Counted from the stretch's first letter, positions 18,522 through 26,789 are shown. The stretch is DNA of 64,000 nucleotides from Variovorax sp. 679 (GCF_003952185.1 NZ_RXFS01000008.1:372001-436000); one strand, 5' to 3'. Notes: generated from the letters alone by a model not told the origin. Numbers and translations: made by a program.

Positions 18522-19534
18522 GCCAGGACGTCCAGCGATACGTGGTTGGCGAAGCGGACCACGTCGGTGCTCTTCTTCAGGATGCCCGCGTTGCGGAAGT
18601 CGGAAGCAAAGGCCTCGACCTCGTTGCGCAGCGCCTTGCCGGCCGGGTGGTGCTTGTAAGTGAGTTCGGCCAGCAGCTTCTGCAGGTCTTCGAGCGGCAC
18701 CTTGGGCGCGTACTTCGAATAGATGCGCGCAGCCTCGTTCGGGTTTTCCGCCACGTAGTCGGAGGCTTGCGCCAGCGCGCGCACCACGGCGGCGGCGCGC
18801 GGCTTGTCGTTGCGCGCCAGTTCGCCGCGAGCGCCGACGATGCAGCACAGGCGCTCGGCGTATTCGCCCTTGGCGCTGTTGGCGATTTCGGTGAAGACGC
18901 CGGGGTTGCGCTTCTCGATGAGGAACACGTTGGGGTCGCCGTCGGCAATCGCGTGGATCTCGCCCTTCTTCACCGCCACGTCGAGCAGGTCGGCCGGGTA
19001 GACGCGCCAGTCGACGTCCTTGTCGATGTCGATGCCCTTCTTCGCGAGGTGAATGGCGTAGAACTGCCTGGCCGGGCTGTTCTGGTCCGACACGCCGATG
19101 GTCTTGCCCTTGAGGCTGGCCAGGTCGGTCGTCACGCCCGAAGCCCTGGCGCCCACCAGCCGCAGGCAGCCGCCGTGCACGCTGCCCACCACCTTGACGT
19201 CGAAGCCGGCTTCGAGCGGCTTCACCCAGCGGTGGATCAGACCCACGCCCAGGTCGGCCTTGCCGGTGGCCAGCGCCTCCAGCATCTGGTCGGACGAGCC
19301 GGCCCAGTTGAGCAGCTCGACGTCGAGCCCGTTCTTCTCGAAGAAACCGCGCTCCAGCGCCACCGGCACCGGCGCAAGGCAGAAGCCCGCCTGGCTCCAC
19401 GCGAAGGTCAGCTTGCGCGGCTGCGACCAGGCCGAGGCGCCGAGCAGGCCCGCGGAACCGACCATGGCGGCAGCCGCCCCGGCCTGCAGCACGCTGCGGC
19501 GCGAGGGCGGTAAGTGATCGAGGGGAACGGTCAT
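18518..19534 (-). CDS. NitT/TauT-type ABC transporter substrate-binding protein
   Basis: A 338-residue binding protein with a twin-arginine leader: SRRSVLQAGAAAAMVGSAGLLGASAWSQ. The domain begins KLTFAWSQAGFCLAPVPVALERGFFEKNGLDVELL, the usual SsuA/TauA/NrtA opening, with GSSDQMLEALATGKADLGVG and SLKGKTIGVSDQNSPARQFYAIHLAKKGID following. The start at 19534 was chosen because it opens into the Tat signal; the longer open frame upstream has no signal peptide. It is the first gene of the importer operon. Ligand is not predictable by eye (sulfonate, nitrate-like anion, or aromatic precursor). Confidence 0.92.
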   Translation of the reverse strand: MTVPLDHLPPSRRSVLQAGAAAAMVGSAGLLGASAWSQPRKLTFAWSQAGFCLAPVPVALERGFFEKNGLDVELLNWAGSSDQMLEALATGKADLGVGLIHRWVKPLEAGFDVKVVGSVHGGCLRLVGARASGVTTDLASLKGKTIGVSDQNSPARQFYAIHLAKKGIDIDKDVDWRVYPADLLDVAVKKGEIHAIADGDPNVFLIEKRNPGVFTEIANSAKGEYAERLCCIVGARGELARNDKPRAAAVVRALAQASDYVAENPNEAARIYSKYAPKVPLEDLQKLLAELTYKHHPAGKALRNEVEAFASDFRNAGILKKSTDVVRFANHVSLDVLA

Positions 19535-19629
19535 CGCAGGCTTCTCCACCGGAAATTTGGAAGCTGCGAGTGTTGGCGCGCGAGGCGTGCGCGGCCAACG
19601 AATGAATGCGGCTATGGATATGCGCGCAG

Positions 19630-20568
19630 CTACTTTCCCTTGGCGCTCTTGGTTCCCTTGGTGCCGAAGCTCTCGACGAGGAATTCGACGATGGCCTGCA
19701 CGCGTGCCGTGCGCCCCTTGCGGCTGGGCACCAGCAGCGTGACCGGGGCGCTTTCGAACTGCCAGTCGGCCAGCACGCGCACCAGCGTGCCGCGCGCCAC
19801 GGCGTCGGCCGCGTCCCATTCGGAGCGCAGCACGAGGCCCATGCCCTGTTCAGCCCACTGGCGGGCCACGCCGCCGTCGTTGGTGACGTAGGCGGGCGAG
19901 ATGCGCAGCGTCTCCCGCCTGGCCTTTGCGGTAGCCGCCCGGCCGGCCGGGCGCAGGTGCCACAGGGTCACGTCCTCGTCGTTCTCACGGATGCAGATGC
20001 AGTCGTGCTGCATCACGTCGCGCGGCACTCGGGGCGTGCCGCGCTGGCGCAGGTAGTCGGGGCTGGCGCAAAGCCAGCGCTCGTTGGCGCTCAGGGTGCG
20101 CGCCACCCACGACGAATCGCGCACCGTGCCGATGTGGATCACCGCGTCGGCATCGTGCCGGTCGGGCCACGGGGTCTCGCGCAGGTCGAGCTGCACACCC
20201 AGCCCCGGATGCAGCCGGGCGAAGCGAGCCAGCATCGGCGCGATGTACTGCCGGCCGTAGCCGAAGGGCGCCGCGATGCGCAGCGTGCCGGTGAGCCGCT
20301 TGTCGTCGCGCTGCATCGACTCGCGCAGCCCCTCGATCTGGCCGAGCAGCGCGGCCGCCTCGCGCGCGAAGCGTTCGCCCTCTGGCGTGAGGCTCAGCTT
20401 GCGTGCGGTGCGGGTAGCGAGCGACAGGCCCAGCGCAGCCTCGAGCTTGCGCAGCCGCATCGAAAGCGCGGGCGGCGTCACGTCGAGCGCTCGTGCCGCC
20501 GCACTCAGAGAGGGCTCGCGCAGCAGGGCGGCGGCGAGCTGCATGTCTTCGATCTGGATCGTCGTCAT
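19630..20568 (-). CDS. LysR-family transcriptional regulator
   Basis: A 312-residue LysR regulator. The N-terminal winged helix reads MQLAAALLREPSLSAAARALDVTPPALSMRLRKLEAALGLSLATRT, followed by the linker LSLTPEGERFAREAAALL and the effector-binding domain from about residue 88 (LTGTLRIAAPFGYGRQYIAPMLARFARLHPGLGVQLDL). Resembles the CrgA/GcvA-like subgroup. The start at 20568 matches the expected distance to the HTH. It lies 95 bases upstream of the importer operon on the same strand and is divergent from the HAD gene, so it may control either side. Confidence 0.92.
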   Translation of the reverse strand: MTTIQIEDMQLAAALLREPSLSAAARALDVTPPALSMRLRKLEAALGLSLATRTARKLSLTPEGERFAREAAALLGQIEGLRESMQRDDKRLTGTLRIAAPFGYGRQYIAPMLARFARLHPGLGVQLDLRETPWPDRHDADAVIHIGTVRDSSWVARTLSANERWLCASPDYLRQRGTPRVPRDVMQHDCICIRENDEDVTLWHLRPAGRAATAKARRETLRISPAYVTNDGGVARQWAEQGMGLVLRSEWDAADAVARGTLVRVLADWQFESAPVTLLVPSRKGRTARVQAIVEFLVESFGTKGTKSAKGK

Positions 20569-20582
20569 TAACTTGTGCTTAA
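20568..20582. promoter_or_regulatory. candidate LysR-type binding site
   Basis: In the 72-base divergent gap, TTAACTTGTGCTTAA has 4-bp inverted ends and contains T-N11-A, the minimal LysR consensus. It overlaps the end of the lysR start codon, a position that would suit autorepression. Weak support because the arms are short. Confidence 0.3.
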
Positions 20583-20640
20583 CGATTGATGACGCTGCAT
20601 TGAAGCACAGGCGTTGCTTTGAAACGTACAGTCGTCGTCC

Positions 20641-21285
20641 ATGCAATCCCCGAACGCTTATCCCCGTGCCGTGCTGTTCGACCTGCTCACGGCGCTGCTC
20701 GACTCCTGGACCGTGTGGAACACGGCAGCCGGCTCCGAAGAAAAAGGCCGCACCTGGCGCGCCGAATATCTGAGGCTCACCTACGGCTGCGGCGCCTACG
20801 TGCCCTACGAACAACTGGTGAAAGACGCCGCGCGCAATACCGGCATGGCCGATTCCGCTCCCGATGTGCTCGAGGCGCAATGGGACACGCTGCCCGTATG
20901 GAGCGGCGCCCGCGAACTGCTGCTTGCGCTGAAGCCGCACTGCAGGCTGGCCGTCGTCACCAACTGCTCCAGGCGCCTCGGCCATCGCGCAGCGGCCCGG
21001 CTGGGCATCGACTGGGACGTGATCGTCACTTCGGAAGAAGCCGGCTTCTACAAGCCCGACCCGCGCCCGTACCGCATGGCGCTCGACCGGCTGGGCGTGA
21101 AGGCGGAAGACGCAGCCTTCGTCGCCGGCTCAGGCTACGACATGTTCGGCACCTCGGCGGTCGGGCTGCGCACGTTCTGGCACAACCGTGTCGGCCTTGC
21201 ACTGCCGCAGGGTGCGCCGTCGCCCGAACTGCAGGCGGCGACGCTGGAGCCCGCGCTGCCATGGCTGCAATCCTTCGCCAAATGA
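20641..21285 (+). CDS. HAD-superfamily hydrolase (2-haloacid dehalogenase-like)
   Basis: A 214-residue HAD protein. Motif I is AVLFDLLTALLDSW with the nucleophilic Asp in FD; the usual DxYGTLxD is changed to DLLTALLD. Motif II is LAVVTNCSRR, motif III the lysine in YKPDPRPYRMAL, and motif IV FVAGSGYDMFGTSAVGLRTFWHNR, where GSGYD replaces the more usual D/SxxxD arrangement. Cap type C1 fits the length. Substrate unknown; close relatives are annotated as haloacid dehalogenase type II. It starts 72 bases from lysR and is followed 10 bases later by the PLP enzyme, so the two form an operon. Confidence 0.85.
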   Translation: MQSPNAYPRAVLFDLLTALLDSWTVWNTAAGSEEKGRTWRAEYLRLTYGCGAYVPYEQLVKDAARNTGMADSAPDVLEAQWDTLPVWSGARELLLALKPHCRLAVVTNCSRRLGHRAAARLGIDWDVIVTSEEAGFYKPDPRPYRMALDRLGVKAEDAAFVAGSGYDMFGTSAVGLRTFWHNRVGLALPQGAPSPELQAATLEPALPWLQSFAK

Positions 21286-21295
21286 AAGTCCGCTC

Positions 21296-22432
21296 ATGAA
21301 CGAAACCCTCGCCACCATCGACACGCCCGCGGCCTTGATCGAACGCACGCGCATGCAGCGCAACATCGGGCGCATGCAGCGGCACATGAACGAACTCGGC
21401 GTGCGCTTTCGCCCGCACGTGAAGACCAGCAAGTGCATCGAGGTCGCCAAGGCGCAGCGCGAGGCTGGCGCCCAGGGCATCACCGTCTCCACGCTGAAGG
21501 AGGCCGAGCAGTTCTTCGCCGAAGGCTTCACCGACATCCTCTACGCCGTCGGCATGGCGCCGCACCGGCTGCAGCACGCGCTGGAGCTGCGCCGGCGCGG
21601 CTGCGCGCTGGGCATCCTCACGGACAGCGCCGAATCGGCGCGCGCGATCGTCGCGTTCGGCAAGGCGAATGCAGAAGCCTTCGACGTGCTCATCGAGGTC
21701 GACACCGACGGCCACCGCAGCGGCATCCGGCCCGACGAAGACAGCCTGCTCGAAGTGGCCCGCGTGCTGCATGAGGGCGGGATGCGCCTCGGCGGCGTGA
21801 TGACGCATGCCGGCTCCAGCTACGAACTCGATACCCCCGAAGCCCTGCGAGCCATGGCCGAGCAGGAACGCTCGGGTTGCGTGCGCGCCGCGCAGCGGTT
21901 GCGCGATGCGGGCCTGCCGTGCCCCGTGGTCAGCGTGGGCTCCACGCCGACTGCGCTGATGGCCGAAGCACTCGAAGGTGTGACGGAGGTGCGCGCCGGC
22001 GTGTACGTGTTCTTCGACCTCGTGATGCGCAACATCGGCGTGTGCAGCGAAGACGACATCGCCCTCAGCGTGCTCACCACGGTGATCGGCCACCAGGCGG
22101 AGAAGGGCTGGGCCATAGTCGACGCAGGCTGGATGGCGATGAGCCGCGACCGTGGCACGCAGAAGCAGAAGCGGGACTTCGGCTACGGGCAGGTCTGCGA
22201 CGTCGGCGGCCGGGTGCTGGGCGGTTACGTGCTCGGCGGTGCCAACCAGGAGCACGGCATCCTCGCGCGCGAGGGCGAGCCGGATACGGACATCGTGGCG
22301 CGCTTTCCCATCGGCACGCGGCTGCGCGTCCTGCCGAACCATGCGTGTGCGACTGGAGCGCAGTTCCCCGAATATCACGCGCTGTCGGAAGACGGCGTGC
22401 TGCAGCCCTGGGGTCGATTCCACGGCTGGTGA
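21296..22432 (+). CDS. D-threonine aldolase/D-serine dehydratase-like PLP enzyme (DSD1 family)
   Basis: A 378-residue fold-type III PLP enzyme. The alanine-racemase-like barrel starts IDTPAALIERTRMQRNI and carries the Schiff-base lysine in RFRPHVKTSKC. VDTDGHRSGI and VGSTPTAL follow as in D-threonine aldolases. The C-terminal beta domain has the metal-ligand segment NHACAT (His and Cys), typical of zinc- or manganese-dependent DSD1 enzymes. It should cleave or dehydrate D-beta-hydroxy amino acids such as D-threonine or D-serine. ATG at 21296 lies 10 bases after the HAD stop. Confidence 0.9.
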   Translation: MNETLATIDTPAALIERTRMQRNIGRMQRHMNELGVRFRPHVKTSKCIEVAKAQREAGAQGITVSTLKEAEQFFAEGFTDILYAVGMAPHRLQHALELRRRGCALGILTDSAESARAIVAFGKANAEAFDVLIEVDTDGHRSGIRPDEDSLLEVARVLHEGGMRLGGVMTHAGSSYELDTPEALRAMAEQERSGCVRAAQRLRDAGLPCPVVSVGSTPTALMAEALEGVTEVRAGVYVFFDLVMRNIGVCSEDDIALSVLTTVIGHQAEKGWAIVDAGWMAMSRDRGTQKQKRDFGYGQVCDVGGRVLGGYVLGGANQEHGILAREGEPDTDIVARFPIGTRLRVLPNHACATGAQFPEYHALSEDGVLQPWGRFHGW

Positions 22433-22484
22433 GCTGCACGACGGAGAAGGGCGAAGGAGCCCAGGCGGCACGCCGTCTTCAAAA

Positions 22485-22507
22485 TATGTATGATGCACGT
22501 CATGCGA
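22485..22507. promoter_or_regulatory. candidate TetR operator at the regulator's own promoter
   Basis: The block TATGTATGA, six bases, TCATGCGA occurs here and again at 23132-23154 in front of the oxidoreductase gene with one mismatch in the outer parts (TATRTATGA and TCATGCGA). Each block holds a near-palindrome ATGA-N6-TCAT (here 22490-22503). TATGAT at 22489-22494 could be a -10 box, so bound repressor would block transcription. The block covers the first candidate start codons of the tetR gene. Confidence 0.6.
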
Positions 22508-22510
22508 AAC

Positions 22511-23095
22511 ATGAAGACAGGTGCCCGAGCTGCCGCCAAGGATGCCACGCACGATCGCATCGTGTCCGTGGCGGCCCGGGCCATCCGCCGCAGCGGCTAC
22601 GACGGCACCGGGGTATCGGACATCATGAAGGAGGCAGGCCTGACGCACGGTGCCTTCTATGCCCACTTCGCGTCGCGTGAAGCCATGCTGGCCGAGGCAG
22701 CGGGGAGGGCGTGCGCGGAGTCCGCTGCTGCCGTAGCCAACGTGGTGGCCGACGTACCTCCCGGCGCCGCTCTGGCGGCCATGCTGGGCGCCTATCTCTC
22801 GAAGGAGCATCTGGAGCACGTCGACATTGGCTGTCCGTTGGTCGCTCTGGGCTGCGAAACCTCCCGCCAGGTTCCGGAAGTGCGCCGGGTCGCGACCCGG
22901 CACATCAAGGAAATGATCGACCTCATCGCCCGCCAGTTGCCTGACTGGGGACAGCCCGGCGCCCACGAACAGGCGCTCGTGACCATCTCCACGATGGTGG
23001 GCGCCTTGCTGCTGGCGCGTGCGGTCGATGAACCCGCGCTGTCCGACAGCCTGCGCGAGGCTGCGCTCAAGCACCTGACCTCTACCGGCGGTTGA
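22511..23095 (+). CDS. TetR-family transcriptional regulator
   Basis: A 194-residue TetR regulator when started at 22511; in-frame ATGs also occur at 22490, 22493 and 22502, but those lie inside the putative operator. The HTH is RIVSVAARAIRRSGYDGTGVSDIMKEAGLTHGAFYAHFASREAMLAEA, a form common to regulators of NAD(P)-dependent oxidoreductases and efflux. The ligand domain shows CPLVALGCETSRQVPEVR, as in the TetR_C_16-like group. The repeated operator suggests autoregulation plus control of the downstream oxidoreductase and SDR genes. Terminated by a hairpin overlapping its stop. Confidence 0.88.
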   Translation: MKTGARAAAKDATHDRIVSVAARAIRRSGYDGTGVSDIMKEAGLTHGAFYAHFASREAMLAEAAGRACAESAAAVANVVADVPPGAALAAMLGAYLSKEHLEHVDIGCPLVALGCETSRQVPEVRRVATRHIKEMIDLIARQLPDWGQPGAHEQALVTISTMVGALLLARAVDEPALSDSLREAALKHLTSTGG

Positions 23096-23125
23096 AATCC
23101 TCGATGGACGGCCGCCGCTTTTTTT
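23086..23125 (+). terminator. rho-independent terminator after tetR
   Basis: CGGCGG (23086-23091, just before the tetR stop) pairs with CCGCCG (23112-23117), followed by a run of seven T (23119-23125). The loop is long (20 bases). It would separate the tetR message from the oxidoreductase promoter, which has its own operator copy. Confidence 0.5.
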
Positions 23126-23131
23126 GGCCTT

Positions 23132-23154
23132 TATATATGACGATCATCATGCGA
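23132..23154. promoter_or_regulatory. second candidate TetR operator, before the oxidoreductase gene
   Basis: TATATATGA, six bases, TCATGCGA, the partner of the block at 22485. The internal near-palindrome ATGACGATCATCAT (23137-23150) is more symmetrical than in the first copy. It sits 38 bases upstream of the start codon at 23193, where a promoter is expected. Two copies, one before the regulator and one before the next gene, are the pattern of a TetR autoregulated unit. Confidence 0.6.
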
Positions 23155-23192
23155 TATGACAGGCCCAGATGCTTCAGGAACAGGGAAGCGTC

Positions 23193-24194
23193 ATGAAAGC
23201 CTTCGTGCTGGAGCGCTACGGCAAAAAGCGCGCGTTGCGTTCAACCGAAGTGCCGACCCCGGAACTGCGCGACGACGAGGTTCTTGTCGAGGTCCATGCC
23301 GCCGGCGTGAACCTGCTCGACGCGAAGATCAGGAACGGGGAGTTCAAACTCATCCTTCCTTACCGGCTGCCCCTTGTGCTGGGTCACGACGTGGCCGGCG
23401 TCGTGGTCGAGGTGGGGCGGCGTGTACGGCAGTTCAGGCCGGGCGACGAGGTCTACGCGCGGCCGGACGATTTCCGTATCGGCACCTTTGCCGAATTCGT
23501 ACCGGTCAAGGAAGCGTCGTTGGCGCTCAAGCCCAGGAACCTCACGATGGCGGAAGCCGCCTCCATTCCCCTGGTGGGCCTGACGGCGTGGCAGGCGCTC
23601 GTCGAGAAGGCTGATCTGAAGAAGGGGCAGAAGGTCTTCATTCAGGCCGGCTCCGGCGGCGTCGGCACCTTCGCCATCCAGCTGGCCAGGCACCTGGGCG
23701 CCACCGTCGCCACGACGACGAGCGCGGGCAACGCCGCGTTCGTGAAGAACCTGGGCGCGGACATCGTCGTCGACTACAGGTCGCAGGACTTCGAGGAAGT
23801 CCTGAGCGACTGCGACGTGGTGCTCAACAGCCAGGACGGCAAGACGCTCGACAAGTCGCTTCGCGTGCTCAGGCGCGGCGGAAAGCTCATTTCCATCTCC
23901 GGACCGCCAGACCCTGAATTCGGCAAGGAGATCGCAGCGCCCGGATTCGTGAAGCTGGTCATGCGGCTGCTGAGCTCTGGCATCAGGCGAAAGGCCCGTG
24001 GCCTGGGCATCGGCTACTCGTTCCTCTTCATGAAGGCGAACGGAAGCCAGTTGCGCGAGATCACCCGGCTCATCGAGGCCGGGGCCATCCGTCCCGTGAT
24101 TGACAGCGTTTTTCCGTTCGAGTCCACCAACGAGGCCCTGGCTCATGTCGAAGCCGGCCGCGCGAAGGGCAAGGTCGTCATCAGCGTCAAGTGA
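23193..24194 (+). CDS. zinc-independent NADP-dependent alcohol dehydrogenase/quinone oxidoreductase (MDR family)
   Basis: A 333-residue medium-chain dehydrogenase/reductase. The GroES-like part contains VEVHAAGVNLLDAKIRNGEF and PLVLGHDVAGVVVEVG. The nucleotide-binding Rossmann fold begins KVFIQAGSGGVGTFAIQLARHLGATVATTTS. The GHD motif replaces the GHE zinc site of true alcohol dehydrogenases, and no structural zinc cysteines are present, so it is of the quinone/enoyl reductase type. Start at 23193 has GGGAAG seven bases upstream; a longer frame from 23169 is possible. It is probably repressed by the TetR protein and is followed by an SDR gene 39 bases later. Confidence 0.9.
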   Translation: MKAFVLERYGKKRALRSTEVPTPELRDDEVLVEVHAAGVNLLDAKIRNGEFKLILPYRLPLVLGHDVAGVVVEVGRRVRQFRPGDEVYARPDDFRIGTFAEFVPVKEASLALKPRNLTMAEAASIPLVGLTAWQALVEKADLKKGQKVFIQAGSGGVGTFAIQLARHLGATVATTTSAGNAAFVKNLGADIVVDYRSQDFEEVLSDCDVVLNSQDGKTLDKSLRVLRRGGKLISISGPPDPEFGKEIAAPGFVKLVMRLLSSGIRRKARGLGIGYSFLFMKANGSQLREITRLIEAGAIRPVIDSVFPFESTNEALAHVEAGRAKGKVVISVK

Positions 24195-24233
24195 ACCCGT
24201 TTCCCACCCACTCGCACTTTTTTGGAGAGTCCT

Positions 24234-24938
24234 ATGAAGATCGAAAACTCTGTCGCCCTCGTCACGGGGGCCAATCGCGGCATCGGCCTGGCATTCGCCC
24301 GCGAGCTGCTCGCCCGTGGTGCGCGCAAGGTCTACGCCGGTGCTCGCGACCCGGTCGCCGTCACGCAATCCGGCGTTCAGCCCATCCGGCTCGACGTCAA
24401 CAAGCCGGACGACGTGGCGGCCGCTGCGGAGCTGGCGTCCGATGTCACGCTGGTCATCAACAACGCCGGCATCGCCCAGCCGGGAGGCTTTCTCGCAGCC
24501 GACAGCGAAGAAGTCGCGCGACGCATCTTCGAGACCAACTTCTTCGCCGTGCTGCGCACGAGCAAGGCCTTTGCGCCGATCCTCAAGGCCAACGGCGGCG
24601 GCGCCTTGCTCAACGTGCTGTCGGTCGCTTCATGGGTGAACGGCGGCGAGCTGGCGGCCTACTCGGCGAGCAAGTCGGCCGCATGGTCGCTCACCAATGG
24701 CCTGCGCAACGAACTGGCGGCGCAGAAGACGCAGGTGCTGGGGCTGCACATGGCTTACGTCGACACCGACCTGACGCGCGGGTTCGAAGTGCCGAAGTCC
24801 AGCGCCGAGGAGATCGTCAGGCGCGCACTCGACGGACTCGAATCGGGCCTCGACGAGGTGTTGGCCGACCAGGTCACCCAGCAAGTGAAGCAGGGCATGA
24901 CCGCGGCGAGGCCGAGCTACCTGCCGCAGGCCTCCTGA
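24234..24938 (+). CDS. short-chain dehydrogenase/reductase (SDR)
   Basis: A 234-residue classical SDR. NAD(P)-binding TGANRGIG lies at about residues 12-19, the NNAG motif at about 76-79, and the catalytic set is Ser in LSVASWVNGG, then YSASK. The C-terminal helix region DEVLADQVTQQVKQGM is typical. Start at 24234 has GGAGAG four bases upstream; an in-frame TTG at 24222 is less likely. It is in one unit with the upstream oxidoreductase. The substrate cannot be read from sequence. Confidence 0.92.
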   Translation: MKIENSVALVTGANRGIGLAFARELLARGARKVYAGARDPVAVTQSGVQPIRLDVNKPDDVAAAAELASDVTLVINNAGIAQPGGFLAADSEEVARRIFETNFFAVLRTSKAFAPILKANGGGALLNVLSVASWVNGGELAAYSASKSAAWSLTNGLRNELAAQKTQVLGLHMAYVDTDLTRGFEVPKSSAEEIVRRALDGLESGLDEVLADQVTQQVKQGMTAARPSYLPQAS

Positions 24939-24984
24939 AAGAACGCCGGGAGTGCGGACAGCCTCCGCGCTCGCAGCTTCTTTC
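24937..24984 (+). terminator. hairpin terminator after the SDR gene
   Basis: A 9-bp stem with one G-T pair, GAGTGCGGA (24950-24958) with TCCGCGCTC (24964-24972), loop of five. Flanking it, GAAAGAA (24937-24943) is the exact complement of TTCTTTC (24978-24984), so an extended structure can form, ending in a T-rich arm. Confidence 0.5.
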
Positions 24985-25340
24985 GCGTTGATCGGGAGCC
25001 GAAAGCCGGCCTGCAGCGGCGCGATCGGCACATCGGCACGCAAGTGCCGAATGCTGCATTTGTTCGCAGAATCGAGACTTCCTCGCACATCAGGCGCCGC
25101 GCAGCGCCGCTCTTCTCTACAGTGAATGCCCCTGTCACTCAGCGCCCCACCCAGCGGGCAAGGACGGCATCACCAACAAGCAGCAACCAGAAACGAACAG
25201 ACCGCCGCGCCTCGCGGCGGTCCATCGACGCACGCGCATCGATGCGAATGCGAGGCACAAAAGGCGACGGCCGGGGCGCGCAAACACCCCAGCCGTCTGA
25301 CCAAGTGAAGTGCACTACCTCAGAAAGGACGCACGACAAA
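24985..25340. other. non-coding stretch with structured leader
   Basis: About 350 bases without a convincing gene between the SDR and a small hypothetical gene. It holds a perfect 10-bp hairpin, GACCGCCGCG (25200-25209) and CGCGGCGGTC (25213-25222), with a three-base loop and no T-run. Short ATCGA/TCGAT repeats follow near 25224-25243. It could be a long 5' leader of the gene at 25341 or a REP-like element. Nothing else recognised. Confidence 0.5.
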
Positions 25341-25622
25341 ATGGCTGATCGAATTATGGCCCGGCCCAACACGCCGGTATCTCCCGAAGCCGCGGCTGCC
25401 ACAGCACCCGCCGCCCCGGACCTCCTCGAAAACAAGCTGGAGCAACTGAAGTCCCTGCTATGGGCCTGCCACGGCGACGGCGCCCGATGGAGCGAAGACG
25501 AGGGGCTGCAGAACCTCGACAACGTCTTCTGGCTCGCGTGGGAGATGGCGCGGGATGCGACTGCGCTGCTTCAGCAATGCGCAGGGGCGCTGGGCAAGGA
25601 GTGGGTGGCGCCGGATCGATAG
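25341..25622 (+). CDS. small hypothetical protein
   Basis: A 93-residue protein of no family known to me. The first 30 residues are rich in Ala and Pro; the rest is predicted helical and acidic-aromatic: LENKLEQLKSLLWACHGDGARWSEDEGLQNLDNVFWLAWEMARDATALLQQCAGAL. The helical part suggests a small oligomerising or partner-binding protein. No signal peptide. ATG at 25341 follows AAAGGA by about a dozen bases. Codon use matches the surrounding GC-rich genes, which favours a real gene. It lies at the edge of the accessory patch. Confidence 0.6.
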   Translation: MADRIMARPNTPVSPEAAAATAPAAPDLLENKLEQLKSLLWACHGDGARWSEDEGLQNLDNVFWLAWEMARDATALLQQCAGALGKEWVAPDR

Positions 25623-25751
25623 GCGTTGAGGGGGAGGGCTGGTGCATCGCGTTGCGGTGTGCCAGCGCCTTTGGGGTGTGCAGGGTAGCGATCCGCGTGT
25701 CAGCTATCTCTTTGTTAGCCACATAAACATCGAGCGGGCACAAAGGGCAAG

Positions 25752-26783
25752 TCATTTAGAACTGAGCCAAGGCAAGACCAACTCCTTTGTTTTGTAACCC
25801 AGCAAAGTCAGGATCAGGATGGTCACAGCAAGATGCGTGGTCGCACGAGTTGCGCGCAGCAGGTAGCCGCTAAGCGGTCTGCTGGTCCCTGGATAGAGCT
25901 GAGGCATGAGAATCGACGCCTCCGGTCCCGCGACTGGGTTCTCTTCGGAGATATAGATGTGATTCCCCAAGGCAGTGGGCCCCAAGAACACGTTCCCTAC
26001 GATGGTCGTGGTTGGAGGTCCTCGGCGACCACCACCAGTCCGAACTAGCGGGTATGTCGTAAAGTTTTCACCCCACACACTGCTGACGATGGATGTCTCC
26101 ACAGACAGAGTTGGCTGAGCGAAATTGTGCCCATTCAGCCAGCCAATGAAGTAGGCGATCAGATCGAATTGTCCGCGCTGAAGTCGAGGCGCCAGTGCCC
26201 GCCCGAGTTTGTTGTCTGTTGCTCCATGTCCGACGCGCAAGTTGGACACGGAGTTGGAAAGCAGAGTGGCCAGCCTCGTTCCGTGTACAGCTTGCGCTGC
26301 GGGCAATTGCGCACGAGCCTGAGAGGTCAGAACAATGAACGCGGCAATAAGAGCTCTGCCCCACTGCGCATAGATCGTAAAGATGCGCGGTGTCAAAAGA
26401 ACATCGATCCAGCTGGTGAGGTAGAGCGAGCCGATGCGATCCATCAGCATCGGCAGGGAAATGTATTCGTTCATGTAGTCGCAAACCATCTGCTGAATGC
26501 GACTGTCTGCGACGTGATGCGCGCGCATCGTTCCTTGGCCGCCAGCTCCTTGATGCGGCCGGCTCGCGTCGTAGCCACGCTCGACCGGACCAAGAGGATC
26601 CCGGCCTACCGCGGCAAAGCCACGGGTGACAAGCTGCAAGGCACTCGTTCCCCGGTCGACGGCCATTCTGGTGAACGGCGCGAATGGGTCACGATCGTCA
26701 ACGATGAATCTAGGGGTTGCCCTGCCGTGTGCCGCGGCTTGGTGGCCTGGTTGACCAAAAGGTGGGTTGACGATGATAGGCAT
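25752..26783 (-). CDS. hypothetical protein in lower-GC accessory patch, probably frameshifted at its start
   Basis: An open frame of 343 residues in a stretch with clearly lower GC than its neighbours. It includes a hydrophobic segment (about 146-160) and a hydrophobic C-terminus near LAVTILILTLLGYK. Phrases such as MPIIVNPPFGQPGHQAAAHG, RIQQMVCDYMNEYISLPMLMDRIGSLYL and FDLIAYFIGWLNGHNF look protein-like, but I recognise no family. The coding sense seems to continue upstream in another frame (26790-27020), so the gene may be decayed. A plus-strand open frame covers 26127-26846 and cannot be fully excluded. Likely acquired DNA. Confidence 0.4.
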   Translation of the reverse strand: MPIIVNPPFGQPGHQAAAHGRATPRFIVDDRDPFAPFTRMAVDRGTSALQLVTRGFAAVGRDPLGPVERGYDASRPHQGAGGQGTMRAHHVADSRIQQMVCDYMNEYISLPMLMDRIGSLYLTSWIDVLLTPRIFTIYAQWGRALIAAFIVLTSQARAQLPAAQAVHGTRLATLLSNSVSNLRVGHGATDNKLGRALAPRLQRGQFDLIAYFIGWLNGHNFAQPTLSVETSIVSSVWGENFTTYPLVRTGGGRRGPPTTTIVGNVFLGPTALGNHIYISEENPVAGPEASILMPQLYPGTSRPLSGYLLRATRATTHLAVTILILTLLGYKTKELVLPWLSSK

Positions 26784-26789
26784 GAAAGG

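Noticed and set aside
15193..20568. Taurine or sulfonate use as the firm role of the importer operon
   Set aside because: No sulfonate monooxygenase or TauD is adjacent, and the downstream gene is a cytochrome, so the ligand is left open.
25200..25222. Hairpin as a rho-independent terminator
   Set aside because: Strong stem but no T-run on either strand; recorded only as structure.
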